From the NCBI RefSeq assembly GCF_017833035.1, contig NZ_JAFIBM010000001.1, positions 1 through 64,000 on the forward strand: a stretch of DNA of 64,000 bases, given 5' to 3'. The DNA comes from Frigoribacterium sp. PvP032 (GTDB lineage: Bacteria; Actinomycetota; Actinomycetes; Actinomycetales; Microbacteriaceae). How positions within the stretch are numbered: the first letter of the stretch is position 1; each line of letters opens with the position of its first letter. A program made the position numbers and the translations under genes. Shown in pieces: positions 1 through 7,960 of this stretch. Under the pieces are notes generated by a model that worked only from the letters and a program-made list of their open reading frames with translations, ran no database searches and was not told where the DNA came from.

Positions 1-561
1 GACGAGGCCGTTCCCGCCGACCAGGTCTTCGTCAAGGTGGGCTCGGGCATCGGCTGCGGCATCGTCTCGCGCGGCGAGCTGTACACGGGCAGCAACGGCT
101 GGGCAGGCGACATCAGCCACGTCACCGTGCCAGGCGCGACCGCCGTGCCCTGCTCGTGCGGCCGCACCGGCTGCCTCGACGCGCTCGCCTCGGGCAACGC
201 GCTCGTCCGCGAGATGCAGCTGGCCGGGCACGACGTCTCGACCGTCGAGGCGATGATCGACCTCGCCCGGGACGCGCACCCCCTCGCCACCGGCCTGCTG
301 CGCGGAGCCGGCGTGATGACGGGCGGCGTGCTCGCGACCATCGTCAACTTCTTCAACCCCGACCGGCTCGTGCTCGGCGGCGTGCTGGCCGACTCGGACG
401 TCTTCGTCGCCGGCGTCCGCTCGACCCTCTGGGCCGACTGCCTGCCGATGGCCACCGACCAGCTGCTCGTCGAGGTGACGCGGCACCAGGGCACGGGCGG
501 GCTGCGCGGGGCGGGACGGGTGTTCCTCGACCAGGTGTTCTCGGTGCGCGGCCTGGCCTGA
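1..561 (+). CDS. ROK family protein, 5' truncated by window edge
   Basis: This is the C-terminal 186 residues of a ROK-family protein (sugar kinase or sugar-responsive repressor); the reading frame is open from base 1, so the start lies outside the window. The ROK zinc site is visible: a His in HVTVPG followed by the cysteine cluster CSCGRTGCLD at residues 51-60 of the visible part. The glycine-rich KVGSGIGCGIV segment precedes it. The N-terminal part, which would show a helix-turn-helix (NagC/XylR type repressor) or its absence (glucokinase type), is missing, so regulator and kinase cannot be told apart. The following gap holds three different inverted-repeat elements. Confidence 0.85.
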   Translation, partial: DEAVPADQVFVKVGSGIGCGIVSRGELYTGSNGWAGDISHVTVPGATAVPCSCGRTGCLDALASGNALVREMQLAGHDVSTVEAMIDLARDAHPLATGLLRGAGVMTGGVLATIVNFFNPDRLVLGGVLADSDVFVAGVRSTLWADCLPMATDQLLVEVTRHQGTGGLRGAGRVFLDQVFSVRGLA

Positions 562-573
562 GCGCTGCGGGCT

Positions 574-644
574 CGAGCTACACCCCCTGAACGGCGCTAC
601 GCCCTCCGTTCACGGGGTGCAGCGCCGGTTCGGGGGCGTAGCTC
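574..644. repeat. Family B palindromic element, copy B1
   Basis: A nested inverted repeat with outer arms CGAGCTAC and GTAGCTC and an inner GGCGCTAC paired with a GCGCC-containing arm. The same architecture and much of the sequence recur at 14837-14907 and 15899-15970. It lies just after the ROK gene and could act as its terminator. Confidence 0.75.
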
Positions 645-670
645 AGCGCGCGGGCCGCTCTCACCCGCCT

Positions 671-732
671 GATCCGCGCGCACCCCCGCTCGCGCACGAG
701 GGCGTGCGCGGGTTCCAGGGGTGCGCGTGCGG
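671..732. repeat. Family E GC-rich inverted repeat, copy E1
   Basis: CGCGCGCACCCC (675-686) faces GGGGTGCGCGTGCG (718-731), with TGCGCGGGTTC between them. The same words (CGAACCCGCGCG and its complement) recur at 14236-14388. Confidence 0.5.
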
Positions 733-760
733 TCGGCCGATGTCCGTCGCCACCGTGTCG

Positions 761-858
761 CATCGTGCAGGAAACGTCGCGCGAGGGTTCCTGCATCGTG
801 CACGAGTCAGGACGATCGGTCCCCCCGCCGCGCGACTCAGGACAGATGTTCCTGAATG
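761..858 (+). repeat. Family A dispersed repeat, copy A1
   Basis: About 98 bases made of repeated CAGGA/TCCTG half sites. Diagnostic words are CGTGCACGA, a run of six C in GGTCCCCCCGC, GCGCGACTCAGGAC and the terminal GTTCCTGAATG. Three other copies lie at 9958-10028 (same strand), 18107-18202 and 30289-30388 (opposite strand). Confidence 0.8.
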
Positions 859-985
859 GGGAGAGAAGAGCGGGGCAGACGGACGCCCGTCGCCTAACGC
901 CGGGACGCGGGACGCCGATAGTCCCCCGTGCAGAGGACATCACCGCTCCGCTGCACCACCCGACGATCCCCTCCGAGGAGGCCCC

Positions 986-1528
986 ATGGGCGCGAACGAG
1001 CTGTCCGCGCTGCTCTGGCGTGAGCGAGAGCTGCTGGAGCTGCTGACCTTCAAGCTGGAGGAGGAGCAGCTGCTGCTCACCGCCGGCCGCACCCGCTGGA
1101 TCGAGCACGCGACCCGCGAGGTCGAGCAGGTGCTCGAGCGCCTCCGCGAGGCCGGCCTGGCCCGTGCCGTCGAGGTCTCGTCGGTCGCCCAGGAGTGGGG
1201 CACGGACGAGGAGGCGCCCCTCCGCGAGATCATCGCCGCGGCTCCCGCAGGCCCCTGGGGAGAGATCTTCACGGCGCACCTGAGGTCGATGACCGACCTC
1301 ACCGCCCGCATCGCGCAGCTGCGCGACGAGAACGAGCGCTTCCTCCGCGCCGCCGCCAGGGCGACGCAGGAGACCCTCGCCACGGCCGCCGACGCGGCAG
1401 CCGGCAGCATCTACGACGCCAGCGGCTCGGTCGGGGGCGCCTCGGCGTCGCGCGCCGGACGTGCCGGCGCGGGCGCCGCCTCCGGCAGCCAGGTCTCCGG
1501 CGGTCAGCTGTTCGACGGGCGGCTGTGA
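986..1528 (+). CDS. FlgN-like flagellar export chaperone
   Basis: A 180-residue protein at the head of the flgK-flgL-fliW operon, where FlgN (the chaperone for the hook-filament junction proteins) normally sits. Residues 1 to about 125 look like long amphipathic helices rich in Leu, Glu and Arg (for example LLWRERELLELLTFKLEEE), as expected for FlgN. The last 50 residues are a low-complexity Ala/Gly/Ser tail. I chose the ATG at 986 because GAGGAGG lies just upstream; earlier starts in the frame would run into the repeat elements. The stop overlaps the next start (TGATG), so translation is probably coupled to flgK. Assignment rests on shape and position more than on sequence signature. Confidence 0.7.
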   Translation: MGANELSALLWRERELLELLTFKLEEEQLLLTAGRTRWIEHATREVEQVLERLREAGLARAVEVSSVAQEWGTDEEAPLREIIAAAPAGPWGEIFTAHLRSMTDLTARIAQLRDENERFLRAAARATQETLATAADAAAGSIYDASGSVGGASASRAGRAGAGAASGSQVSGGQLFDGRL

Positions 1529-2943
1529 TGGTCAGCACCTTCGGCAGCCTGCACACCGCCTACACCGGCCTCGTCGCCGCCCGCACGGGCATCGACGTGA
1601 CCGGCCAGAACATCGCCAACGTCAACACCGAGGGCTACACGCGCCAGCGCGTCACGCAGGGCTCGGTCGGGGCCCCCGCCCGCGTCGGCCTCTTCAGCGC
1701 GGGCGTCGTGCCGGGACAGGGCGTCACGGTCGACGCGATCGCCCGCCTCGGCAACGCCGTCGTCGACGGCCAGGTCCGCGGCGCCGCGGCCGCCGCCGGC
1801 TACCAGTCGGTCCGTGCCGACGCGCTCTCGACCCTCGAGCAGGGACTCGGCGAGCCGCGCAGCACGGGCATCGCCGCCCAGCTCGGCGCCTTCTGGAACT
1901 CGTGGAGCGACGTCGGGAGCCACCCCGCCGAGACCGGCCCCGCCTCGGTGCTGCTCGGCCAGGCCAAGACCCTCGCCGCGAGCATCGCCTCCGGCCACCA
2001 GGCCGTCGAGGACCAGTGGAGCGCCACCCGCGGCACCGCCCAGACCCTCGGCGTCCAGCTGAACGACGCCGCCCGCCAGGTCGCCGACCTCAACGGCCGC
2101 ATCCGCTCGGCCGTGCAGGACGGCACCAGCGCCAACGAGCTGGTCGACGCCCGCGCCCGCCTCACCGAGCAGATCGCCTCGATCGCCGGCGGCACCGTCC
2201 GCGACGCCGGCGACGGCACGGTCGACGTCCTGATCGGCGGCAACGCCCTCGTCAGCGGCACGACCGCGCGGAGCGTCGTCGTCAAGGGCGAGTTCGCGAT
2301 GAGCGCCTCGACCGGAGTCACGGTCGAGTGGGCACACCGCCCCGGCGACGCCGTCGTGATGGACGGCGGCAGCCTCGCCGGAGCCGTCTCGCTGCTCGGC
2401 CCCGCGGCCGGCGGCCAGGGCGGCGCCCTCGCCGAGGCCGCCGCGTCGTACGACGCCCTCGCCACGCAGCTCGCGACGCAGGTCAACGCCGTGCACGCCG
2501 GCGGCGTCCGCGCCGACGGCCAGCCCGCCGGGCAGTTCTTCGCCCTGGCGCCCGGCGTCTCGGCGGCACGCGGCCTCACGGTCGTGCCGACCGGCGCCTC
2601 CTCGATCGCGTCGGGCGGCGGCGCGGGTGCCCTCGACGGCTCCGTCGCGCAGCGCATCGCGCAGATCGGCGTCGGCTCCGGCTCGCCCGACCGCGCCTGG
2701 TCGTCGATCGTCGCCGGCATCGGCGCCTCCGCCAAGAGCGAGATGGCGCAGTCGTCGCTCGCCGACCTCGCCGCGTCGTCGGCGAAGAACCGGCAGCTCT
2801 CGGGCTCGGGCGTGAGCCTCGACGAGGAGAACGTCTCGCTGCTCAGCTACCAGCACGCCTACCAGGGCGCCGCGCGCGTGATGACGGCCATCGACGAGAT
2901 GCTCGACACGCTGATCAACGGCATGGGCCGGGTCGGGAGGTAG
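1528..2943 (+). CDS. flgK: Flagellar hook-associated protein 1
   Basis: A 471-residue FlgK, the first hook-filament junction protein, exported and assembled at the hook tip. The N-terminus carries the flagellar rod/hook signature (NIANVNTEGYTRQRV, about residues 29-43) and the C-terminus the matching helix (SLLSYQHAYQGAARVM) that packs with it. The variable middle is shorter than in enteric bacteria, where FlgK is nearer 550 residues. The start overlaps the stop of the flgN-like gene and the stop is five bases before flgL. Confidence 0.95.
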   Translation: MVSTFGSLHTAYTGLVAARTGIDVTGQNIANVNTEGYTRQRVTQGSVGAPARVGLFSAGVVPGQGVTVDAIARLGNAVVDGQVRGAAAAAGYQSVRADALSTLEQGLGEPRSTGIAAQLGAFWNSWSDVGSHPAETGPASVLLGQAKTLAASIASGHQAVEDQWSATRGTAQTLGVQLNDAARQVADLNGRIRSAVQDGTSANELVDARARLTEQIASIAGGTVRDAGDGTVDVLIGGNALVSGTTARSVVVKGEFAMSASTGVTVEWAHRPGDAVVMDGGSLAGAVSLLGPAAGGQGGALAEAAASYDALATQLATQVNAVHAGGVRADGQPAGQFFALAPGVSAARGLTVVPTGASSIASGGGAGALDGSVAQRIAQIGVGSGSPDRAWSSIVAGIGASAKSEMAQSSLADLAASSAKNRQLSGSGVSLDEENVSLLSYQHAYQGAARVMTAIDEMLDTLINGMGRVGR

Positions 2944-2948
2944 GGACG

Positions 2949-3830
2949 ATGCTGACACGGGTGACGAACCAGATGACGGCGCTGCAGTCGCAGCAGCACC
3001 TGCAGGCGGGCTCCGTGCGCCTCGCCCAGGCGCAGGAGCGGGCCACCAGCCTCGACAAGCTGACCCGTCCCTCCGACGACCCCACCGCCACGGCCGAGGC
3101 CCTGCGTGTCAAGAGCCTGCAGTCGGCCCTCGCCCAGCACACCCGCAACGTCGCCGACGGCGACGGCTGGCTGAGCACGACCGACTCCGCCCTGATCTCG
3201 GCCGACTCGCTGATGGCAAAGGTGCGCGAGCTGACGCTCCAGGGCGCCAACGGCTCGCTGTCCCCGAACGCGAAGGAGGCGGTGGCCGTCGAGCTGGAGG
3301 GCCTCAAGGCCGACCTGCTGGGCGTCGCCAACACGAGCATCAACGGCCGCAGCGTCTTCGCCGGCACCTCGGACGCCGGGGTCGCCTTCCGGCCCGACTA
3401 CAGCTGGACCGGCACCGCCGGCTCCAGCGTCACCCGCCGCATCGGGCCGGAGACGACCGTCGCGGTCGACTCGGACGGCTCCGCCGCGTTCGGCACCGGC
3501 GCCTCCTCCGTCTTCGCCCTGATCGACGACATCGCGACCAGCCTCCGCACCGGAGGCGACGTCGCGTCCCACCTGACCACCGTCGACGCCCGCGTGTCCG
3601 GCCTGCGCAGCGTGCAGTCCGACATGGGCGCGCGACACGCCCAGCTGCTGAGAGCCGAGGACACCCTGATGGACACGAAGGTCACGCTGGAGGCACAGCG
3701 CGCCGGGCTCGAGGACCTCGACCTCGGCCAGGCCGTGCTCGACCTGCAGCTGCAGAACAACTCGTACCAGGCCGCCCTGCAGGTCACCGCGAAGGTGCTC
3801 CAGGTCTCGCTGATGGACTTCCTCCGATGA
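2949..3830 (+). CDS. flgL: Flagellar hook-associated protein 3
   Basis: A 293-residue FlgL, the second junction protein between hook and flagellin filament. The N-terminus is flagellin-like (RVTNQMTALQSQQHLQAG, then KLTRPSDDPTATAEALRVKS) and the C-terminus ends in the usual helix (LQLQNNSYQAALQVTAKVLQ). The ATG at 2949 follows the flgK stop by five bases with GGGAGG upstream. The stop overlaps the fliW start (ATGA), so the four genes read as one operon. Confidence 0.95.
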   Translation: MLTRVTNQMTALQSQQHLQAGSVRLAQAQERATSLDKLTRPSDDPTATAEALRVKSLQSALAQHTRNVADGDGWLSTTDSALISADSLMAKVRELTLQGANGSLSPNAKEAVAVELEGLKADLLGVANTSINGRSVFAGTSDAGVAFRPDYSWTGTAGSSVTRRIGPETTVAVDSDGSAAFGTGASSVFALIDDIATSLRTGGDVASHLTTVDARVSGLRSVQSDMGARHAQLLRAEDTLMDTKVTLEAQRAGLEDLDLGQAVLDLQLQNNSYQAALQVTAKVLQVSLMDFLR

Positions 3831-4219
3831 GCGCCGTGACCGCCCCCGTGGCGTTCGTCGCGCCTCCCTTCGGGCTCGAGCCGCTGGTCGACTTCGTGCT
3901 CGACGAGGTCGAGGGCGCGACCGGCCTGTTCGCGCTGCGGGCGACGGACACGTCGTCCGAGGTCCGGCTCTACGTGCTCGACGCCGCCGTCCACCTGCCC
4001 GACTACTCGCCGGTGCTGACCGACGAGCAGACGACCGGGCTCGACCTGCACGACGCCGCGGAGGCGCTGCTGCTCGTCGTCGCGACCCCCGCGGCCAGCG
4101 GCATGACGGTGAACCTGCTCGCGCCGGTCGTCGTCAACACGCGCACCGGGGCCGCCGCGCAGCTCATCCTCGAGGGCCAGGACTGGCCGCTCCGCGCGGA
4201 GCTCGCCGCCCGCGCCTGA
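3827..4219 (+). CDS. fliW: Flagellar assembly factor FliW
   Basis: A 130-residue FliW. The family hallmark MTVNLLAPVVVNTRTG lies at about residues 88-103 and the length is typical. FliW is known to bind flagellin and, in many bacteria, to antagonise CsrA so that flagellin translation follows export. It overlaps flgL by four bases. The usual partner gene csrA is not next to it: the following 119 bases are non-coding and the next gene is an unrelated lipoprotein. Confidence 0.92.
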   Translation: MSAVTAPVAFVAPPFGLEPLVDFVLDEVEGATGLFALRATDTSSEVRLYVLDAAVHLPDYSPVLTDEQTTGLDLHDAAEALLLVVATPAASGMTVNLLAPVVVNTRTGAAAQLILEGQDWPLRAELAARA

Positions 4220-4338
4220 GCGCTGCTCACACGTCACGGTCCGGTGACGGACTCGTCACGGTCGTGCAACGATGCGCCGCACCCGTCGCTCGACCCGCTC
4301 CTCCTCGTGTCTGATTGAGGCACGAGGAGGCGCACGAC

Positions 4339-5637
4339 ATGACACGAGACCGGCCCCGACACCGGCCCGCCCGGCGCACGCACGCCGTGGTCGCCGCCGC
4401 GAGCGCCGCCGCCCTCGCCCTGCTGCTGGCCGGCTGCACCGGCGGGGACTCCTCGTCCACGAGCACGTCGTCCTCCCGTGCCGCGAGCGACGCCGCCGCG
4501 CCCGTCGAGTCGACGCCGGGCCCCGGCCCCGTCGCGCCGACCACCGACACCGCGGCCGTCCGCGTCGCCGACGACGCCGAGCCGACCGACGTCGCCACCG
4601 GCCTCGAGGCTCCCTGGTCGGTCGTGCGGCTCGACACCGGATCGTCGTTCGTGAGCCTGCGGGACAGCGGCCGCATCGTCGAGCTCACCGGCGACGGGTC
4701 GCTCCGCGACGTCGCGACCCTCGACGGGGTCGTCCACCAAGGCGAGTCCGGGCTGCTCGGCCTCGCGGTGCTCGCGGGGTCGCCCTCGTACCTCTACGCC
4801 TACCTGACGACCGCCGACGACAACCGGATCGTGCGGGCGCCCATCACCGGCGACCCGGGCTCGTACGGGCTCGGCCCCGTGGAGGACGTCTTCACCGGCA
4901 TCCCCGCCGCCTCGAACCACGACGGCGGCCGCATCGCCTTCGGCCCCGACGGCATGCTCTGGGCGACCACCGGCGACGCCTCGGACGACACCGCCTCGCA
5001 GGACGAGACCTCGCTCGGCGGCAAGGTGCTGCGGCTGTCGCCGACCGGCGCCGTGCCGAGCGACAACCCGATGCCCGGGTCTCCCGTCTGGAGCCTCGGC
5101 CATCGCAACCCGCAGGGCATCACCTGGGACGCGTGGGGCGGCGGCTGGGCCGCCGAGTTCGGCCAGGACACCTGGGACGAGCTGAACTCGCTGGCCCCCG
5201 GCGCGAACTACGGCTGGCCCGAGGTGGAGGGGCGCAGCTCGGCCGGGTCGTCGGGCTCGGCCGGGTCGTCGGGCTCGGCTGAGTCGTCGGGGTCGGCCGG
5301 GTCGTCGGGGTCGTCGGGTTCGTCGGGGCAGTTCCTCGATCCGGTGCTGCAGTGGCGCACCGACCAGGCGAGCCCGAGCGGGCTCACGGCGGTCGGCTCG
5401 ACCCTGTTCATGGCGGGGCTCGGCGGCGAGGTGCTCTTCGAGATCCAGGTGCCAGAGTCCGGCGAGGCGACGTCGACCGAGCGGTTCTCGGGCGACGAGT
5501 CCCTCGGGCGGATCCGTGACGTGCTGCCGGGGCCCGACGGCACGCTCTGGCTGCTGACGAACAACACCGACGGACGCGGAGACGCCCGCCAGGGCGACGA
5601 CCGCATCGTCAGCGTGCCGCTGCAGCCGCTCGGCTGA
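4339..5637 (+). CDS. Secreted PQQ-dependent sugar dehydrogenase-type lipoprotein
   Basis: A 432-residue predicted lipoprotein (lipobox LLAGC at about residues 29-33 after an Arg-rich n-region) with a six-bladed propeller fold typical of soluble aldose sugar dehydrogenases. Visible family motifs are HDGGRIAFGPDGMLWATTGD and LGHRNPQGITWD. In the family such enzymes oxidise aldoses outside the membrane with pyrroloquinoline quinone. An insertion of about 30 residues made almost only of Ser, Gly and Ala interrupts the propeller near residues 300-330. The ATG at 4339 follows a GAGGAGG site at 4324-4330. Whether PQQ is made or available here cannot be judged; no pqq genes are in the window. Confidence 0.85.
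   Translation: MTRDRPRHRPARRTHAVVAAASAAALALLLAGCTGGDSSSTSTSSSRAASDAAAPVESTPGPGPVAPTTDTAAVRVADDAEPTDVATGLEAPWSVVRLDTGSSFVSLRDSGRIVELTGDGSLRDVATLDGVVHQGESGLLGLAVLAGSPSYLYAYLTTADDNRIVRAPITGDPGSYGLGPVEDVFTGIPAASNHDGGRIAFGPDGMLWATTGDASDDTASQDETSLGGKVLRLSPTGAVPSDNPMPGSPVWSLGHRNPQGITWDAWGGGWAAEFGQDTWDELNSLAPGANYGWPEVEGRSSAGSSGSAGSSGSAESSGSAGSSGSSGSSGQFLDPVLQWRTDQASPSGLTAVGSTLFMAGLGGEVLFEIQVPESGEATSTERFSGDESLGRIRDVLPGPDGTLWLLTNNTDGRGDARQGDDRIVSVPLQPLG
5232..5326 (+). repeat. Tandem Ser/Gly/Ala-coding repeat inside the sugar dehydrogenase gene
   Basis: The words GGGTCGTCGGGCTCGGC and close variants are repeated head to tail about six times in phase with the frame, encoding SSGSAG-type units. The tract sits inside the propeller domain as an extra loop and is a likely site of length variation. 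Confidence 0.8.
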
Positions 5638-5751
5638 TCGCCGCGGGCGTCCTGCTCACGGGCCTGAGGACCACGACCGAATCCGAGAGGACGGTCGCAG
5701 AGCGCGCGCCGGACGGTCCGATCGGGGGCACTGCGGTTACCCTCGTACTCG

Positions 5752-7011
5752 ATGAGCCAGCACGACTCGAACCCCGGATCAGCCACCGGCAGCACCCGCC
5801 CCCGCAGCGTGCCGCCGGGCTCCGACGCGCCCTCGGGCCGCACCTCCCGTCCGGTCCCCGGCGTCGAGCCGATCAGCCTCCGTGCCGCGGTCGACGTGCG
5901 GACCGCCGAGGCCCGTCTCGCGGCCCTCGGCCAGAGCCGCAGCACCTCCGCCCTGGGAGAGCGAGCCGACCTGCTCCGCACCCTCGGCCGCCTCGACGAG
6001 GCCCTGGCCATCGCAGAGGAGGCGTTCCGCCTCGCCCACTTCACCGGCGACCGTGCCGACTCCACGGCGGCGCGCATCCGTCGCGCCCACGTCCTCCGCG
6101 AGCAGGGCAAGCTCGAGCGGGCGCTCGGCGACCTGCACACCAGCCGCATCACCGCCTCCACCGAGGAGTGGCGCGTGCTCGAGGCCACCGCCGCCGAGCT
6201 CGAGGGCTACACGCTCTTCGACCTGGGCCGCCACGACGAGAGCGACGAGGTGCTCGCCGTAGCGCTGACGGCCTACGAGCAGGCCGGCGCCGCCCGCGAC
6301 CGGCTCGACGCGCTCCGCACCGTGATCGACGGGCTGATGCGCGCCGCCCACGACGCGCCCGCGCACGCTCGAGAGACCGGCTCGATCACGCCGATCGGCC
6401 TGGCCCCGACGGGTGCCCACGCGGCCGTGGCCTCGCCGCCGGAGGAGGGCGACACGAACCCGACCGGTCTGCCCCGCGTCGACGGCGGGTCGGGCGCGTC
6501 GTCCGCGTCAGCAGGTCACGGCGAGCAGGGCGAAGGAGGCGGGCAGCAGTCCCCGACGGCCGCCGACTCGTTCGCCGGCCGGGCCCCCGCAGCTGCGCCT
6601 GCCGCCTCCTCGGAGCGCCCGGCTCCTCACGCCCAGGCTGCTCCCGCGGCGCAGGCGCAGGCGCAGGCTCCTGCCCCGATCGAGCCGGCCCTCGCCGCGG
6701 CGATGCGGATCGATCCTGGTGACGCGCCCGCCGCCTCCTCGGCGCCTGCCGCCCCGTCTGAGCCGGTGCTCGACAAGCCGTCGACCCGTGCCGACACGAG
6801 CCTCTGGGGCAAGATCTCGAGCCTCGCCGCGAACGCCGCCGGTCACCGTGACCGCGACGGCGAGCGTGCCGTCGTCGTCGACGCACCCGCGGTCGACGAC
6901 GAGGGCGACGAGCCCCGTCGCGGCACGACCGGCGTCACCGGGGTCACGGGCGCCGTCGACGGACTCCCGCGCGACGACGAGCCGACCACCTGGCCGTTCC
7001 CGGCTCGTTGA
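5752..7011 (+). CDS. TPR-repeat protein with long disordered tail
   Basis: A 419-residue protein of unknown role. Residues about 40-200 hold helical pairs that read as tetratricopeptide repeats (for example LGRLDEALAIAEEAFRLA, then GKLERALGDLHTSR and LGRHDESDEVLAVALTAYEQ), so it probably binds other proteins. Residues about 210-350 are low-complexity Ala/Pro/Gln sequence. A short conserved-looking piece, WGKISSLAANAAG, lies near residue 352, followed by an acidic tail. No signal peptide or membrane segment is visible. A TACCCT box at 5738-5743, eight bases before the ATG, suggests a leaderless transcript. Confidence 0.65.
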   Translation: MSQHDSNPGSATGSTRPRSVPPGSDAPSGRTSRPVPGVEPISLRAAVDVRTAEARLAALGQSRSTSALGERADLLRTLGRLDEALAIAEEAFRLAHFTGDRADSTAARIRRAHVLREQGKLERALGDLHTSRITASTEEWRVLEATAAELEGYTLFDLGRHDESDEVLAVALTAYEQAGAARDRLDALRTVIDGLMRAAHDAPAHARETGSITPIGLAPTGAHAAVASPPEEGDTNPTGLPRVDGGSGASSASAGHGEQGEGGGQQSPTAADSFAGRAPAAAPAASSERPAPHAQAAPAAQAQAQAPAPIEPALAAAMRIDPGDAPAASSAPAAPSEPVLDKPSTRADTSLWGKISSLAANAAGHRDRDGERAVVVDAPAVDDEGDEPRRGTTGVTGVTGAVDGLPRDDEPTTWPFPAR

Positions 7012-7111
7012 CCTGCGCGTCCTTGCTGCACGGCGCCTCCTCGTGACGCCTCTGCTGTGCCTGCGGCCGCTGCCCTCCGCGGGGCCCGTCGGGCGGCGAA
7101 CCTCCGTGGAT

Positions 7112-7167
7112 GCGACAAGACGACGGGGAACATCACGTCGTTTCGTCGCTCTCGCGTCGCCTCCCGG
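7112..7167. repeat. Family H inverted repeat, copy H1
   Basis: GCGACAAGACGACG (7112-7125) faces CGTCGTTTCGTCGC (7136-7149) with two mismatches. The right side continues as TCTCGCGTCGC, which matches the right flank of the near-perfect palindrome at 31213-31262. Confidence 0.6.
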
Positions 7168-7221
7168 CAGCACAGCGTCCGTGACGACGCGCGCCGCGAC
7201 CACGGCCGGGGACCGCTGACC

Positions 7222-7677
7222 GTGGCCGACCTCGAGCGGGTCCGGCGCTGGGCCGACGCCCTGATCGCCCTGCACCTCGACCCTGCCGTCTGGAGCTTCG
7301 GCTTCGACGCGGCCAAGACCCGTGCCGGGCTCTGCGACTACGGCAAGAAGCGGATCACCGTCTCGCGGCACCTCGCGGGGAGGTACGACGACGACGAGAT
7401 CCACCAGGTGCTGCTGCACGAGGTCGCGCACGCCGTCGCCGGGTCGCGGGCGGGCCACGGTCCGCGCTGGAAGAGCGTCGCCACCGAGCTCGGCTACGTC
7501 GGCGGGCGCCTGCACGACGGGGCGATCGCGTCCGAGCTGGCCCCGTGGGTCGGAGTCTGCGCCGCCGGGCACGAGCACTTCCGCTACCGGGAGCCGAAGC
7601 GGCCCCTCGCCTGCGGCCGCTGCTCGCGCCGGTACGACCCGGCGCACCTCATCACCTGGACCAAGCGCGCGGTCTGA
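7222..7677 (+). CDS. SprT-like zinc metalloprotease domain protein
   Basis: A protein of about 151 residues with the SprT-like core: the zinc-protease motif HEVAHAVAG (about residues 68-76) and a later His in a GHGPRWK motif. The C-terminus has a zinc-ribbon-like set: Cys in VCAAGHEHFRYR and the pair CGRC. In the SprT/Spartan family this arrangement marks proteases acting on DNA-bound proteins, but the bacterial members are poorly characterised. The GTG at 7222 is preferred because it opens directly into the conserved domain; the frame is open upstream to 7057 but that would run through a family H inverted repeat. Confidence 0.75.
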   Translation: MADLERVRRWADALIALHLDPAVWSFGFDAAKTRAGLCDYGKKRITVSRHLAGRYDDDEIHQVLLHEVAHAVAGSRAGHGPRWKSVATELGYVGGRLHDGAIASELAPWVGVCAAGHEHFRYREPKRPLACGRCSRRYDPAHLITWTKRAV

Positions 7678-7708
7678 GCGGGCCCGCTCCCGCTGACTGC
7701 CCGCGGGC

Positions 7709-7800
7709 GGATCTGTCTCAAATTTGAGAGGGATCAGCGCCGGGGCGACCCAGGATCAACGCCTCTGGGTCACTGCCAGACCCGATCTGTCTCGCTTTGC
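7709..7800. repeat. Family D element with AT-centred palindrome, copy D1
   Basis: A perfect 14-base palindrome TCTCAAATTTGAGA (7716-7729) inside GATCTG...GGGATCAGCGCCGGGGC, followed by a small hairpin GACCCAG/CTGGGTC and the word CCCGATCTGTCTC. The same order of parts occurs at 20974-21075. Confidence 0.7.
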
Positions 7801-7825
7801 TGCCGTGCGCCCGCCAAGGCCGCAG

Positions 7826-7899
7826 ATGCCGACCGCAGCGCCACGCCACGCCCGGGATGCGGGTCCGCACGCGGCATGTCGCGCCTTCTCGGTCGGCAT
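7826..7899. repeat. Inverted repeat upstream of the CGNR gene
   Basis: ATGCCGACCG (7826-7835) faces CGGTCGGCAT (7890-7899) across 54 bases, 62 bases before the next gene. It may be a terminator remnant, a regulator site or another repeat family with one copy here. Confidence 0.45.
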
Positions 7900-7960
7900 T
7901 TGCCGACCAGCCGAGACGAGGAGGCGCGGGCTGAGCCTCGTAACTAGCTAAGGTGGTCAG

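Larger units (their letters stand above)
562..985. other. Repeat-rich intergenic region before the flagellar operon
   Basis: This 424-base gap has no convincing gene. In order it holds a family B element (574-644), a family E element (671-732) and a family A element (761-858), annotated separately. The last 125 bases should hold the promoter of the flagellar operon, but I see no clear motif. A purine-rich ribosome binding site (GAGGAGG, 976-982) precedes the flgN-like start. Confidence 0.6.

Noticed and set aside
578-1279. Open frames on both strands between the ROK gene and flgK
   Set aside because: They overlap the repeat elements and the flgN-like gene and show no conserved protein features.
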